Assembly (NCBI GenBank): GCA_021793215.1
Contig: JAJYTE010000011.1
Span: forward strand, 1-59,502
Source: Bacillota bacterium
Lineage (GTDB): Bacteria; Bacillota; Sulfobacillia; JAJZYS01; JAJYTV01
Direction of reading: 5' to 3'
DNA: 59,502 bases
The position numbers and the translations under genes are program-made. The stretch's first letter is position 1. Each line of letters opens with the position of its first letter. Positions 1-8,261 of this stretch are shown piece after piece. The notes beneath the pieces are model-generated. The model had not been told where the DNA came from, did no database searches, and was given only the letters and a program-made list of their open reading frames with translations.

Positions 1-1453
1 CTCCGGACGGCTCGGGCGACGCCTCACCCACCTCTGGCGCGGGGGCGGCCCGCGGAGCGAGCGGCACGGCCTTCCCGGGGTTCAGAAGGCCCTGCGGATC
101 GAGGCTCCGTCGCACCTCGGCCATCAGCCCGAGTTCCTCCGGACCGTACATCACGGACATGCTGCGCAGCTTGTCGCTGCCCACCCCGTGCTCGCCGGTG
201 ATCGAGCCGCCCAGGCGGACGCAGGCGGCCATCACCTCCGCGTTCGCGGCGTGGACCCGCGCGCTCTCCTCCGGGTTCGCCGGGTCGTAGGGGAAGTCCG
301 GGTGGAGGTTCCCATCCCCGACGTGTCCGACGGTCGCCACCTGCAGTCCGTAGCGCTCCGCGATCCGCCCGACCTCCTGCAGCATCTCGGTGAGGCGCGC
401 GCGAGGCACCGCGACGTCCTGCGTGAGGACGCGCCGCCCGTGCCGCGCCAGCGCGGCGTACGAGCCGCGGCGTCCGTACCAGAGCGCCTCGCGGGCCGCG
501 GGGTCGGTGGCGCTGTCGACGCCGAGCGCGCCGCTCGTCTCGGCCAGGTCGCGCGCGCGCCCAAGTCCCTGCGCCACCTCCTCGACGCTGCCGTCCAGCT
601 CCAGAAGCAGCACTGCGCCGGCTCCCTCCGGGTAGCGGGCAGCGCCCCACTCCTCGACGGCGGCGATCGTCGCGCGGTCCATGAACTCGAGCGTCGCGGG
701 CAAGAGCCCAGCGGCGACGGCGGCCGAGACGTAGTCCGTCGCGTCGTCCATGCTGCGGAAGCTAAGAAGCAGCGTTGCGACATCCTCGGGCCGGCGATCG
801 AGCGTGAGCTCCGCCGCCGTCACCAGCGCGAGCGTCCCCTCTGATCCTGTCACGAGCGCGACGAGGTCGGCGCCGGGCTGCACCGTTCCGGCCTGCAGCC
901 AGCCGACGCGTCCCTCGGCGTCCACCGCCTCGAGCGCCCTCACGTGCTGCCCCGTCACGCCGTACTTCACGGCGTGCGGACCGCCGGCGTTCTCCGCGAC
1001 GTTGCCTCCGATCGTCGAGACGCGGTAGCTGGCGGGATCGGGCGGGTAGAAGAGTCCATGCGGCGCGAGGACCATCTCGAGGCTGCCGTTCACGACGCCC
1101 GGCTGAGCGCGCAGCGTGCGCTCCACGGGGTCGAGGTCGGAGACGGCGCGCATGCGCTCGAAGGAGATGACGACTGCTCCGGCCTCCGGCACGGATCCCC
1201 CGGAGAGTCCCGTACCCGAACCCCGCGCGACCAACCGGCCGCCCGCGGACGCGACCATGCGCACGAGCTCCGCCGCTTCGGCCGCCGACTCGACCTGCAC
1301 GACGGCGGATGGCACGGAGAGCTCGGAGCCCATCGCGTCGTAGCCGTAGAGGCGAAGGCCCGCCGCATCCACCCGGCAGTGGGCGCCGAACCGCCGCTTC
1401 AGCTGCGCTGCCAGCGCCTGGCGCGCTCCCGCCTCAGTCGGCGACGCAGACAT
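1..1453 (-). CDS. glcD: GlcD-type FAD-linked 2-hydroxyacid dehydrogenase, 3' end beyond window
   Basis: This is a flavoprotein of the glycolate oxidase GlcD / D-lactate dehydrogenase family, which oxidises a 2-hydroxyacid to a 2-oxoacid. About 484 codons are present with no stop, so the C-terminus runs off the left edge. The FAD-binding PCMH motif GGNVAENAGGPHAVKYG lies near residues 148-165. The C-terminal FAD-oxidase part shows GHVGDGNLH near 374 and GEHGVG near 417. The ATG start overlaps the 3' end of the FAH-family gene by 20 nt, so the two are probably co-transcribed. No GlcE or GlcF partner is visible in the window. The exact substrate is unknown; the nearby 2-oxoacid oxidoreductase suggests the product may feed that enzyme (inference). 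Confidence 0.88.
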   Translation of the reverse strand, partial: MSASPTEAGARQALAAQLKRRFGAHCRVDAAGLRLYGYDAMGSELSVPSAVVQVESAAEAAELVRMVASAGGRLVARGSGTGLSGGSVPEAGAVVISFERMRAVSDLDPVERTLRAQPGVVNGSLEMVLAPHGLFYPPDPASYRVSTIGGNVAENAGGPHAVKYGVTGQHVRALEAVDAEGRVGWLQAGTVQPGADLVALVTGSEGTLALVTAAELTLDRRPEDVATLLLSFRSMDDATDYVSAAVAAGLLPATLEFMDRATIAAVEEWGAARYPEGAGAVLLLELDGSVEEVAQGLGRARDLAETSGALGVDSATDPAAREALWYGRRGSYAALARHGRRVLTQDVAVPRARLTEMLQEVGRIAERYGLQVATVGHVGDGNLHPDFPYDPANPEESARVHAANAEVMAACVRLGGSITGEHGVGSDKLRSMSVMYGPEELGLMAEVRRSLDPQGLLNPGKAVPLAPRAAPAPEVGEASPEPSG

Positions 1454-2306
1454 TCTGGATCGAACCGAGCGAAGACACCTCGCTGACCACGGTGTCGCCG
1501 GCGCGCAGCCAGCGCTGTGGGAGACGCGCCTTCCCGACGCCCGGCGGCGTGCCCGTCGCGATCAGGTCTCCCGCCTCGAGCGCCGTGAACACCGAGAGGT
1601 CCGCGATGATCGCGGCGATGTCGAAGATCATGTCGGCGGTGGATCCGTGCTGCATCTGCTCGCCCGACACGGTGCACGACACGGTCAGCGACTGGGGATC
1701 CGGCACCTCGTCGCGCGTCACGACGTACGGTCCGCATGGCGCGGTCCCTTCGAAGTTCTTGCCCGGCGTCCACTGCTGCCCGCGGTACTGGTAGGACCGC
1801 ACGGAGACGTCGTTCAGCACGGTGAAGCCGAAGACGCTTGCGAGCGCGTCCTCGCGCCGGATCCGACGACCGCCCCTGCCGATCACGACGCAGAGCTCGG
1901 CCTCGTAGTCGACCTCCGGCGACTCGCGCGGCAGGGAGATCGGCTCGCGCGGACCGCGCAGCGTCGACGGCAGGCGCAGGAACACTTCCGGGGCCTGCGG
2001 CATTTCCGCCTTCTGCTCCGCGACGTGCGCTCCGTAGTTGTGGCCGATGCAGAGGATGCGCCGCGGCGCGGGCACGGGCGGAGCGAGCTCGCGCTCCCTG
2101 GCGGGCACGAGCGGGATCGCCCCCTGCTCCGCCCGTCGCGCGGCATCCGCCAGCAGGGGGCCAATCTCATCCCAGTCGCGGATCGCTGCGGCGAGGTTGC
2201 GCCCGCGCGCGTCGCCATCGAGCTGCGCGCAGACGTCGAGCCAAGCGGATCCAACCAGCGCCACGACCCGCGGTCCATCGTCGGAGCGCCAAGTGCCAAG
2301 CCGCAT
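1434..2306 (-). CDS. Fumarylacetoacetate hydrolase (FAH) family protein
   Basis: The 290-residue protein belongs to the FAH superfamily, whose members hydrolyse or decarboxylate 2-oxo / acylpyruvate-type compounds with a divalent metal. The signature GHNYGAHVAEQ starts near residue 87 and VDYEAELCVVIG, with the metal-binding acidic residues, lies near 130. The C-terminal DLIATGTPPGVG is typical of the family. The ATG is preceded by GGAGGG at 9 nt spacing. The reading frame continues open well upstream, but that part overlaps the neighbouring methyltransferase and has no family match, so I use the RBS-supported start. The downstream glcD-like gene overlaps its end. It could be an acylpyruvase or a 2-hydroxyhepta-2,4-diene-1,7-dioate isomerase-like enzyme; the sequence does not decide. 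Confidence 0.85.
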   Translation of the reverse strand: MRLGTWRSDDGPRVVALVGSAWLDVCAQLDGDARGRNLAAAIRDWDEIGPLLADAARRAEQGAIPLVPARERELAPPVPAPRRILCIGHNYGAHVAEQKAEMPQAPEVFLRLPSTLRGPREPISLPRESPEVDYEAELCVVIGRGGRRIRREDALASVFGFTVLNDVSVRSYQYRGQQWTPGKNFEGTAPCGPYVVTRDEVPDPQSLTVSCTVSGEQMQHGSTADMIFDIAAIIADLSVFTALEAGDLIATGTPPGVGKARLPQRWLRAGDTVVSEVSSLGSIQNVCVAD

Positions 2307-2424
2307 CCCAATCCCTCCAAACCGTCCTTCCCAGAAGTTTTGTGAAGCCTGGCGCAAGTCCTGCTGCAAAACGTACAAAGTCGTCGAGACGCGCGAGGCG
2401 GCCGGGTCTCCCCGGCCGTCCGAT

Positions 2425-2997
2425 TCAACGCGCGCTGCGGATCCCGTCCGCCATCGCCTCCAGGATGAGGACGCCACGCGGCGTCCGTAGCCGCACCGCC
2501 CGAACGATGCCATCGACGGCGACCGACTGGAGCATCCGGTAGACGTCGCGCTGCGTGCCCGCGTCGTGCACCGCCGCGATCGCGCCGGCCGGCATCCATT
2601 GCAGGAGGCGGCGCAGCTCGCGCTCGCGGTCGCAGGACGCGGAGTCGAGCCAGGCGAACTCCACCGGCTCCTCTGGCACGAATGCGAGCGAATCTTGGCA
2701 CCAGACCTTGACCGGCAGTTGCTGGCAGCGCTCCTCCGCTTCCGCGGCGCGCGCCTCGTCAAACTCGATCGCCGCCAGCCGTCCGTGCCCGTTCCGCCGT
2801 AGAGCCGTCCCGATCGCCTGCGCCGTATGGCCGAAGCCCGCTCCTGTCGCGATCGCGTAATCCGGCTGCAAGGCGCGCACCAGGCTCGCAACGAGTTCTG
2901 TCACTTCGCGTTCCGCAGAGTCAGCGTCGATCGCCGTCCAGCGCTCCGGGTGCGGGCAGAATGCGCTGGGTGGGGTGAAGTCGCGCTCGGGGCGCAC
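2425..2997 (-). CDS. Class I SAM-dependent methyltransferase-like protein
   Basis: The 190-residue protein has a Rossmann-like layout typical of small class I methyltransferases of the O-methyltransferase / Methyltransf_24 type. A glycine-rich SAM loop (ATGAGFGHTAQAIGTAL) is near residues 50-66, an acidic strand end (AAIEFD) follows near 75-80, and FAWLDSASC is near 113-121. The start is a GTG with GGAGGG upstream. It lies in the same direction between the 2-oxoacid oxidoreductase beta gene and the FAH gene, with gaps of 59 and 118 nt, so it is probably in the same transcript. The substrate is not apparent. It might modify a pathway intermediate, or simply be a hitchhiker. Confidence 0.7.
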   Translation of the reverse strand: MRPERDFTPPSAFCPHPERWTAIDADSAEREVTELVASLVRALQPDYAIATGAGFGHTAQAIGTALRRNGHGRLAAIEFDEARAAEAEERCQQLPVKVWCQDSLAFVPEEPVEFAWLDSASCDRERELRRLLQWMPAGAIAAVHDAGTQRDVYRMLQSVAVDGIVRAVRLRTPRGVLILEAMADGIRSAR

Positions 2998-3056
2998 TTC
3001 CCATCCCTCCTTGCAGGATGACTGCGCCCCATCTTATGTCGCGGTGGCGGAAGCGT

Positions 3057-4028
3057 TCAGGCGCCGGCCTCCTCCTGCGCCCGGAACCACTCGGCGTCGG
3101 CGGCGTCGCGCATCTGCAGCTGCGACCATCCCTCGTCAAGCTCTTGCTGCAGGCGCACCACGAGGTCCGCGCTGCGCTCACCGTGCAGGTGAGAGAAGCG
3201 CTTCTGCAGGTTCAGCCACTCCTCGAGCGGGCGCTGGTGCAGAGGTCGATGGGTGATGCGGTAGTGGCCCTCAACCACCTCGAAGAGAGGCCAGTAGTGC
3301 GTCTCCACCGCGATGCGCGCGAGCTTGACGCTGTCCTTCGCATCGTGGCCCCAGCCGGGCGGGCAGGTCGCGAGCACGTTGAGGAAACTCGGGCCGTCGG
3401 TCGCCGCGGCCCGCTCCACCTTGCGTCCGAGGTCCTGCCAGTGGGAGGCGGCCGCCTGCGCCGCGTACGGGATGTGGTGGGCGACGACGATGGCGGTCAT
3501 GTCCTTGCGCCGTTCGGACTTGCCGCGGCCCAGGCTGCCGACCGGGCTCGTCGTCGTGTTCGCCGCGTAGGGCGTCGCCCCGGAGCGCTGGATCCCGGTG
3601 TTCATGTAGGCCTCGTTGTTGTAGCAGACGTAGATCAGGCGGTGGCCACGCTCGAGCGCGCCGGAGAGAGCCTGCAGTCCGATGTCGTAGGTGCCGCCGT
3701 CGCCGGCGAAGGCGACGAACGTCACAGGCTCCGCGCCGAGCGCCCCGCGCCGGGAGAGCGCCCGGTACGCCGCCTCCACGCCGCCGGCCACGGCCGCCGC
3801 GTTCTCGAAGGCGACGTGGATCCAGGGCACTCCCCAGGCAGTGAAGGGGTAGCGGGTCGTCGCCACCTCGAGGCAGCCCGTCGCGCTGATCGCGACCTTC
3901 GGCCCAGGGATCGACCCGAGCACGGTACGCACGATCGGCGGGATGCCGCACCCGGCGCAGAGCGAATGCCCTCCGTAGAAGCCGGGAGCGCGCTCCTCGA
4001 GCAGCGCGAGCTCTTTAAGATTCGCCAT
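3057..4028 (-). CDS. 2-oxoacid:acceptor oxidoreductase, beta (TPP-binding) subunit
   Basis: This 323-residue subunit binds thiamine diphosphate and, with the alpha, gamma and delta subunits, oxidatively decarboxylates a 2-oxoacid to an acyl-CoA. The N-terminal CAGCG (about residues 23-27) supplies cluster-binding cysteines. The TPP motif is visible as GDGGTYDIG near 107 and NNEAYMNTG near 138, and CLEVATTRYPF matches pyruvate/2-oxoisovalerate ferredoxin oxidoreductase beta chains. Two in-frame ATGs are candidates. The second (used here) has GGGGGAGG at good spacing, while the first sits on top of the RBS. It overlaps the end of the alpha gene by 14 nt, so translation is probably coupled. The substrate cannot be read from the chain itself. 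Confidence 0.9.
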   Translation of the reverse strand: MANLKELALLEERAPGFYGGHSLCAGCGIPPIVRTVLGSIPGPKVAISATGCLEVATTRYPFTAWGVPWIHVAFENAAAVAGGVEAAYRALSRRGALGAEPVTFVAFAGDGGTYDIGLQALSGALERGHRLIYVCYNNEAYMNTGIQRSGATPYAANTTTSPVGSLGRGKSERRKDMTAIVVAHHIPYAAQAAASHWQDLGRKVERAAATDGPSFLNVLATCPPGWGHDAKDSVKLARIAVETHYWPLFEVVEGHYRITHRPLHQRPLEEWLNLQKRFSHLHGERSADLVVRLQQELDEGWSQLQMRDAADAEWFRAQEEAGA

Positions 4029-5205
4029 CGTCATCCTCCCCCCGCAGGCCCACGTAGCGGATCCGCGCCGCGGCGGGCGCGGCGAGTTCGGATAGCACCT
4101 GGCGCAGGGCTCGCGTGGAGAGGTCCCTGCCGCCCAGTCCGTAGACGAAGCTGCGCAGCTCGATCCCGGTTCCCGAAAGCGCGGCGTGCGCGTCGCTGAA
4201 GAGCGGTGGGTAGGCGCCTGGCGACACGGCGCGGTCCAGGACGCCGAGGCGCGTAACGCCACCCATTGCCGCGCGCAACGCCGCCTCCGGGAACGGGCGG
4301 TAGAGCCGCAGCGCCAGGAGCCCCACGCGCTCGCCCTCGCCGCGCAGGTCGTCCACGACGTCCTTCGCCGTACCGGCCGCCGACCCGAGCACGAGCAGCG
4401 CTCGCTGCGCGTCCTCCATGCGGTAGCTGTCGATCGCCGGCAGGAATCGGCCGAAGCGGCGGGCGTACTCCGCAGCAAGCTCGTCATAGACGTGCTCGGC
4501 CGCTTCCACCGCCTCCACCAACTGGTAGCGGATCTCGAAGTAGGAGTCCGGCATCGCGAAGACACCGTGGCTCGAGGGACCTTCCCCACCCAGCAGCGGA
4601 TTCGGGATGCGGTACTCGCCGACGAACTCCCCGACCTCCTCGTCCGCCAGCAGCGCCACAGGCTCGGCCGAGTGCGTCACGTTGAAGCCGTCTTGCCCCA
4701 CCATCACCGGCAGCATCACGTCCGGGTGCTCCGCCAGCCGCGGTGCCAGCACCGTGAGGTCGTAGGCCTCCTGGGCATCCTGCGCGTAGAGCTGCAGCGC
4801 GCCGCTGTCTCGCGCCAGCATCCCGTCCGAGTGGTCCCCGTGGATGTTGATCGGGCCGGAGAGCGCCCGGTTCCCCACGGCGATGACCACCGGTGCGCGC
4901 AAGCCCGCCGCGATGTAGACGACCTCCACCATCAGGGCGAGGCCCTGCGATGCCGTCGCCGTCATCGTGCGTCCTCCGGCGAGCGCGGCCCCGACGGCAG
5001 CGCTCATCGCCGAGTGCTCAGACTCCACCTGCAGCAGGACGGTGTCGGTCTTGCCGTCCGCGACGAAGCGGCTGAACGTCTGGATGATCGGCGTCTGGGG
5101 CGTGATCGGGTAGACCGGGACGACGTCCGGCCGGATCTGGCGCATCGCGTGCGCCGTCGCTTCCGCGCCCGTCAGGACCTGCGATGTGGTCTCAACCCTG
5201 GCCAT
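4015..5205 (-). CDS. 2-oxoacid:acceptor oxidoreductase, alpha subunit
   Basis: The 396-residue protein matches the pyrimidine-binding and C-terminal transketolase-like domains of pyruvate/2-oxoisovalerate:ferredoxin oxidoreductases. Family motifs are PVYPITPQTPI near residue 33, ESEHSAMSAAVGAALAGGR near 65-83, TASQGLALM near 88, and a domain II ending in an arginine-rich strand (LLALRLYRPFP). The ATG (MARVETT) overlaps the end of the delta ferredoxin gene by 14 nt. With the adjacent gamma, delta and beta genes it forms the four-subunit type of 2-oxoacid oxidoreductase. The presence of a GltD-like flavoprotein as a fifth gene argues for an NAD(P)-linked enzyme such as phenylglyoxylate dehydrogenase rather than a purely ferredoxin-linked one (inference). 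Confidence 0.9.
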   Translation of the reverse strand: MARVETTSQVLTGAEATAHAMRQIRPDVVPVYPITPQTPIIQTFSRFVADGKTDTVLLQVESEHSAMSAAVGAALAGGRTMTATASQGLALMVEVVYIAAGLRAPVVIAVGNRALSGPINIHGDHSDGMLARDSGALQLYAQDAQEAYDLTVLAPRLAEHPDVMLPVMVGQDGFNVTHSAEPVALLADEEVGEFVGEYRIPNPLLGGEGPSSHGVFAMPDSYFEIRYQLVEAVEAAEHVYDELAAEYARRFGRFLPAIDSYRMEDAQRALLVLGSAAGTAKDVVDDLRGEGERVGLLALRLYRPFPEAALRAAMGGVTRLGVLDRAVSPGAYPPLFSDAHAALSGTGIELRSFVYGLGGRDLSTRALRQVLSELAAPAAARIRYVGLRGEDDDGES

Positions 5206-5527
5206 GCGCCAGCACCCCCGTTCCCGGCAGGACTCCGCCCGCCGCGAGTTCCGTCTGCTCCGGAACCATGGAGATGGCATCCGCCGGGCAGACCTCGACG
5301 CAGATCTCGCAGCCCTTGCAGAGATCGTAGTTGAACCCCTGGAAGACGGCGTGCTCCTGGAGCACGGCCGTGTCGGGGCAGTGGATCCAGCAAACGAGGC
5401 AGTTGACGCACCGGCTGAGGTCGACGGCGGGCTTGCGCCCCGTGCGCCAGCCACCCGTCCGCGGCCGGGGCACGTCGCCGGGCAGCACGACGCCGCCCGC
5501 GCGCAGGGGTCCGATCGCGCCGCTCAC
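5192..5527 (-). CDS. 2-oxoacid:acceptor oxidoreductase, delta subunit (2x[4Fe-4S] ferredoxin)
   Basis: This 111-residue protein carries two complete tetracysteine motifs, CVNCLVCWIHC and CKGCEICVEVC, each followed by a proline one or two residues on. It is therefore an eight-iron ferredoxin subunit that passes electrons from the TPP-bound intermediate. The N-terminal segment (about residues 1-38) without cysteines is typical of PorD / VorD chains. It overlaps the gamma gene by 4 nt at its start and the alpha gene by 14 nt at its end, which fixes it as a structural part of the same complex. Confidence 0.9.
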   Translation of the reverse strand: MSGAIGPLRAGGVVLPGDVPRPRTGGWRTGRKPAVDLSRCVNCLVCWIHCPDTAVLQEHAVFQGFNYDLCKGCEICVEVCPADAISMVPEQTELAAGGVLPGTGVLAHGQG

Positions 5528-6087
5528 GATGCATCCCTCCGTTCGGCTGCCAGATACCCGGCCCGCATCGCCTGCCGCGACGCTTCCCGCGCCGCGGGCG
5601 GCAGCCCGGCCATCACTTCGTCGAGCGCCTCGCCGAGCTGCTCAAGGGTCGGAGCGCCAAGCCATCCGGCGACGGCGCCAAGCATCACGACGTTCGGGAA
5701 GCGCGTTCCGCACTCGCGGGCGAGGCGGTCGGCCGGCACCGCCAGAACCTGGCCGGGGTACTCCGCAACGGCCGCACCAGGGTCCTGCCCCGCCTCGAGA
5801 TTCAGCAGCAGGTGCCCCTGCGGCCTGAGGCCGCTCGTGATCGCGACCTCGTGGGTCAGAGAGGGGTCGAGCACGACGACGACATCCGGCTCCGTCACGG
5901 CGCAGCGCCGTCGGACCTTCCGCTCGTCGACGCGCGTGTAGGCGAGCATCGGGGCACCACTGCGCTCCGGGCCGTACTCGGGGAAGGCCTGTACTGCCTT
6001 CCCCGCCTTGAGGTAGGCGACCGCGAGCACCTGAGAGGCGGTCTTCGCCCCCTGCCCGCCGCGACCGTGCCAGCGCACCTCCATCAT
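5524..6087 (-). CDS. 2-oxoacid:acceptor oxidoreductase, gamma subunit
   Basis: The 187-residue protein begins with RWHGRGGQGAKTASQVL, the hallmark of the gamma (CoA-binding) domain of pyruvate/2-oxoisovalerate:ferredoxin oxidoreductases. It also has YGPERSGAPMLAYTRV and the later FPNVVMLGAVAG. It overlaps the GltD-like gene by 4 nt (ATGA) and the delta gene by 4 nt, so the five reading frames are translationally coupled. The first methionine is followed by a second; the first is kept because it forms the ATGA overlap. Confidence 0.9.
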   Translation of the reverse strand: MMEVRWHGRGGQGAKTASQVLAVAYLKAGKAVQAFPEYGPERSGAPMLAYTRVDERKVRRRCAVTEPDVVVVLDPSLTHEVAITSGLRPQGHLLLNLEAGQDPGAAVAEYPGQVLAVPADRLARECGTRFPNVVMLGAVAGWLGAPTLEQLGEALDEVMAGLPPAAREASRQAMRAGYLAAERRDAS

Positions 6088-7424
6088 GACCCCGCCTCCT
6101 CCATGCGCCGCGCGATCGCCCGCGCGGCGCGCGTACCGTCTCCGACGGCGGCGACGGCGGTGTCTCCGCCCCGCGTCGCGTCGCCACCAGCGTAGTAGCG
6201 TGGATTGCCGGTCTGACCAGTGGCCGGGTCGACGAGCAGCCGGCTGCCCTCGAACTCGAGGCCCGGGATCCAGTCTGAAAGCGTCCGGCGCGCCACCTGC
6301 CCGACCGCCCCGATCGCGGTGTCGCAGGGGAAGACGAAGTCCGTCCCGGCCACAGCCTCCGGGCGGCGACGCCCGTCGAAGTCCGGCTCTGAGAGCCGCG
6401 CGTAGCGGCAGGCGACACCCTCCAGGCGGTGCGCGCCGACGAACCCGGTCGGCAGAACGAGCCAGAGGAAGCGGACACCCTCGGCGATCGCCTCCTCCAC
6501 CTCGAAGGGGTAGGCCGGCATCTCCGTCCGGGTGCGCCGGTAGAGGATCGTCACGTCACGGGCACCGAGGTGCAGGGCTTCGCGGGCCACGTCGATCGCG
6601 GTGTTGCCGCCTCCGATCACCGCAACCCGCTCGCCGATCTGGGTGGCGCGTCCCGCCTTCAGATCCGCGATCCAGGGCAGGGCGAGCTCCACGCCCGCGA
6701 GATCCTGTCCTGGCAGGTCGAGCGGCGTGTCCTCGCCGAGCCCGACGCCAAGGTAGATGAAGTCATACTCCGCCTCCAGCGCGCGCAGGGCCGCTTCGCC
6801 CTCGATCGGCGCGGAGAAGCGCAGTTCGACGCCGCGGCGACGCAGGCGCTCCGCCTCCTCGTCGAGCGGCTGCTGCCACTGGCGGTAGGGCGCGATCGCG
6901 TAGCGCACGAGCCCCCCTGGCGCCGGGTTCGCGTCGAACACCGTGACGTCCAGCCCGAGCTCCCGGAGCGCCCCCGCGCAGGCGAGCCCACCCGGTCCTG
7001 CCCCAATCACCGCGACGCGACCGCTCCGGGTGGGGCGCATGGGCATCGGCTCGTGGTCCGCGCCGGTTCCGAGCAGTCGATGGTCAGTGGCGAAGCGCTG
7101 CAGCCTTGCGATCTCCACGGCGCCCTCGCCCTCGTGCTCGAGCACGCAGGCGCCCTCGCAGAGTATGGGCGTAGGACAGACGCGGGCGCAGCTGCCCCCC
7201 ACCGGATTGTCCTCGAAGATGACGTCGGCCGCGTGGCCGATCTCTCCTTGCGCGATCGCGCGGATGAATCCTGGTACGTCGATGCCGGCGGGACAGGCAA
7301 CGGTACAGGGTGCCGGGGCGTAGGCGTCGCCGCACAGGAGACAGCGCTGCGCCTCGACGGTCGCCTGCGCCAAGTTGCGCAAGGCCGGTCGAAGTTCACC
7401 GAAACTTGAGCGAACGGCTTGCAT
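6084..7424 (-). CDS. GltD-like NAD(P)H-binding iron-sulfur flavoprotein
   Basis: The 446-residue protein resembles the glutamate synthase small subunit / dihydropyrimidine dehydrogenase N-terminal module. The N-terminal cysteine clusters CLLCGDAYAPAPCTVACP and CARVCPTPILCEGAC bind Fe-S centres. An FAD-binding GAGPGGLACAGAL lies near residue 137, an NAD(P)-binding GGGNTAIDVA near 267, and a terminal FAD contact at YYAGGD. No GltB partner is nearby. It is the first gene of the run and overlaps the oxidoreductase gamma gene, so it probably moves electrons between the complex and NAD(P), like PadH in phenylglyoxylate dehydrogenase. The ATG is preceded by a run of seven G at 9 nt spacing; a longer frame exists but has no RBS. 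Confidence 0.88.
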   Translation of the reverse strand: MQAVRSSFGELRPALRNLAQATVEAQRCLLCGDAYAPAPCTVACPAGIDVPGFIRAIAQGEIGHAADVIFEDNPVGGSCARVCPTPILCEGACVLEHEGEGAVEIARLQRFATDHRLLGTGADHEPMPMRPTRSGRVAVIGAGPGGLACAGALRELGLDVTVFDANPAPGGLVRYAIAPYRQWQQPLDEEAERLRRRGVELRFSAPIEGEAALRALEAEYDFIYLGVGLGEDTPLDLPGQDLAGVELALPWIADLKAGRATQIGERVAVIGGGNTAIDVAREALHLGARDVTILYRRTRTEMPAYPFEVEEAIAEGVRFLWLVLPTGFVGAHRLEGVACRYARLSEPDFDGRRRPEAVAGTDFVFPCDTAIGAVGQVARRTLSDWIPGLEFEGSRLLVDPATGQTGNPRYYAGGDATRGGDTAVAAVGDGTRAARAIARRMEEAGS

Positions 7425-7794
7425 CGCAAGATTCCCCCCCTTGACGCTCAAGGCGCGCGGCCTTCGCCGGCGGATGCATCTCGGGGACCTGCGCACCGAA
7501 TCGTCCCTTGCATCCTACGGGTGCGCCGCGACGTCAGGTAGGTCCAAACGGACCTGAGTTTGGACCAAACCGGCCCTGGGACGTGGGATGGGCCCTGCTG
7601 GAAGCGATCTCAAAGGATTGAATCCGTCGTCAGCGGCTCCAACTGGTCAGGGTCGAGTCGAAAGGCGACGCGGATTGCGACACCGGCAAAGGACGGCCGT
7701 CGTAGAGGGTCCCTCGTGCGGACCCGCGTTTGGAACGTCACCCGTGCCTCAAATGGTTTATGCTGGAACCAGACCTCCAAAAGGACGGGACGCC
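7425..7794. other. Divergent intergenic region with repeated GTTTGGAnC motif
   Basis: This 370 bp region separates the leftward oxidoreductase operon from the rightward thioesterase gene. No convincing gene is visible in either direction. It holds the 9+9 bp inverted repeat described separately and a further half-site, GTTTGGAAC, at 7728-7736. A TATGCT element at 7759-7764 could be a -10 box for the thioesterase gene, but no well-spaced -35 box is seen. Confidence 0.5.
7541..7566. promoter_or_regulatory. Inverted repeat GGTCCAAAC-N8-GTTTGGACC, likely operator
   Basis: The two 9 bp arms (7541-7549 and 7558-7566) are exact reverse complements separated by 8 bp. The right arm is also part of TTTGGACCAAA, an 11 bp palindrome. 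The position, about 120 bp upstream of the GltD-like start codon in a divergent region, fits a dimeric repressor or activator site. No regulator gene lies next to it, so the binding protein is unknown. Confidence 0.5.
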
Positions 7795-8223
7795 ATGTCG
7801 ACTCCGAGCGAGAACCACGACCTCCGAGGGTGCTTCGCTTGCGGCACCGACCCGGGACGCGGACTGCACCTCACGTTCCGCCTTGACCAGGAAGGCGTGG
7901 TGGCGGAGACGGACACCGACCGCAGTTGGGTCGGCTGGCAGGGGATCATCCACGGCGGACTCGTCGCCACCCTGATGGACGAGGCCGTCGGCTGGGCTGT
8001 GGCCGCGATGGGTCGGACGGGACTCACGGCGCGCCTCAGCGTGCGCTACCTCGTGCCCATCGCCCCATTCCAGCACCTGATCGTCCGCGCCTGGGTGAAG
8101 AGCAGCGACCGTCGGGGAGCCCGCACCGCAGCCAGCGTCGAACTGGCGGGCGGACGCAAGGTCGCGACCGCCGAGGCGACGATGATCTTCGTCAAGGAAC
8201 TTCCGGCCGGCGCCCAGGCGTAG
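7795..8223 (+). CDS. PaaI-type hotdog-fold acyl-CoA thioesterase
   Basis: The 142-residue protein has the 4HBT hotdog domain. It carries an N-terminal GCFACG...GLHLTF segment common in this subgroup, then WQGIIHGGLVATLMDEAVGWA, containing the HGG and the catalytic acidic residue of PaaI/YigI-type thioesterases. It hydrolyses acyl-CoA thioesters to free acid and CoA; chain preference cannot be deduced. The ATG is chosen because AAGGACGGG precedes it and the domain begins directly after. The open frame extends further upstream without a match. The neighbouring acyl-CoA dehydrogenase is in the opposite direction, so a shared pathway is only suggested. Confidence 0.85.
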   Translation: MSTPSENHDLRGCFACGTDPGRGLHLTFRLDQEGVVAETDTDRSWVGWQGIIHGGLVATLMDEAVGWAVAAMGRTGLTARLSVRYLVPIAPFQHLIVRAWVKSSDRRGARTAASVELAGGRKVATAEATMIFVKELPAGAQA

Positions 8224-8261
8224 GGCGATCGCTCGGCGAAGCCGTCGGCGAGGTGGTGCCC

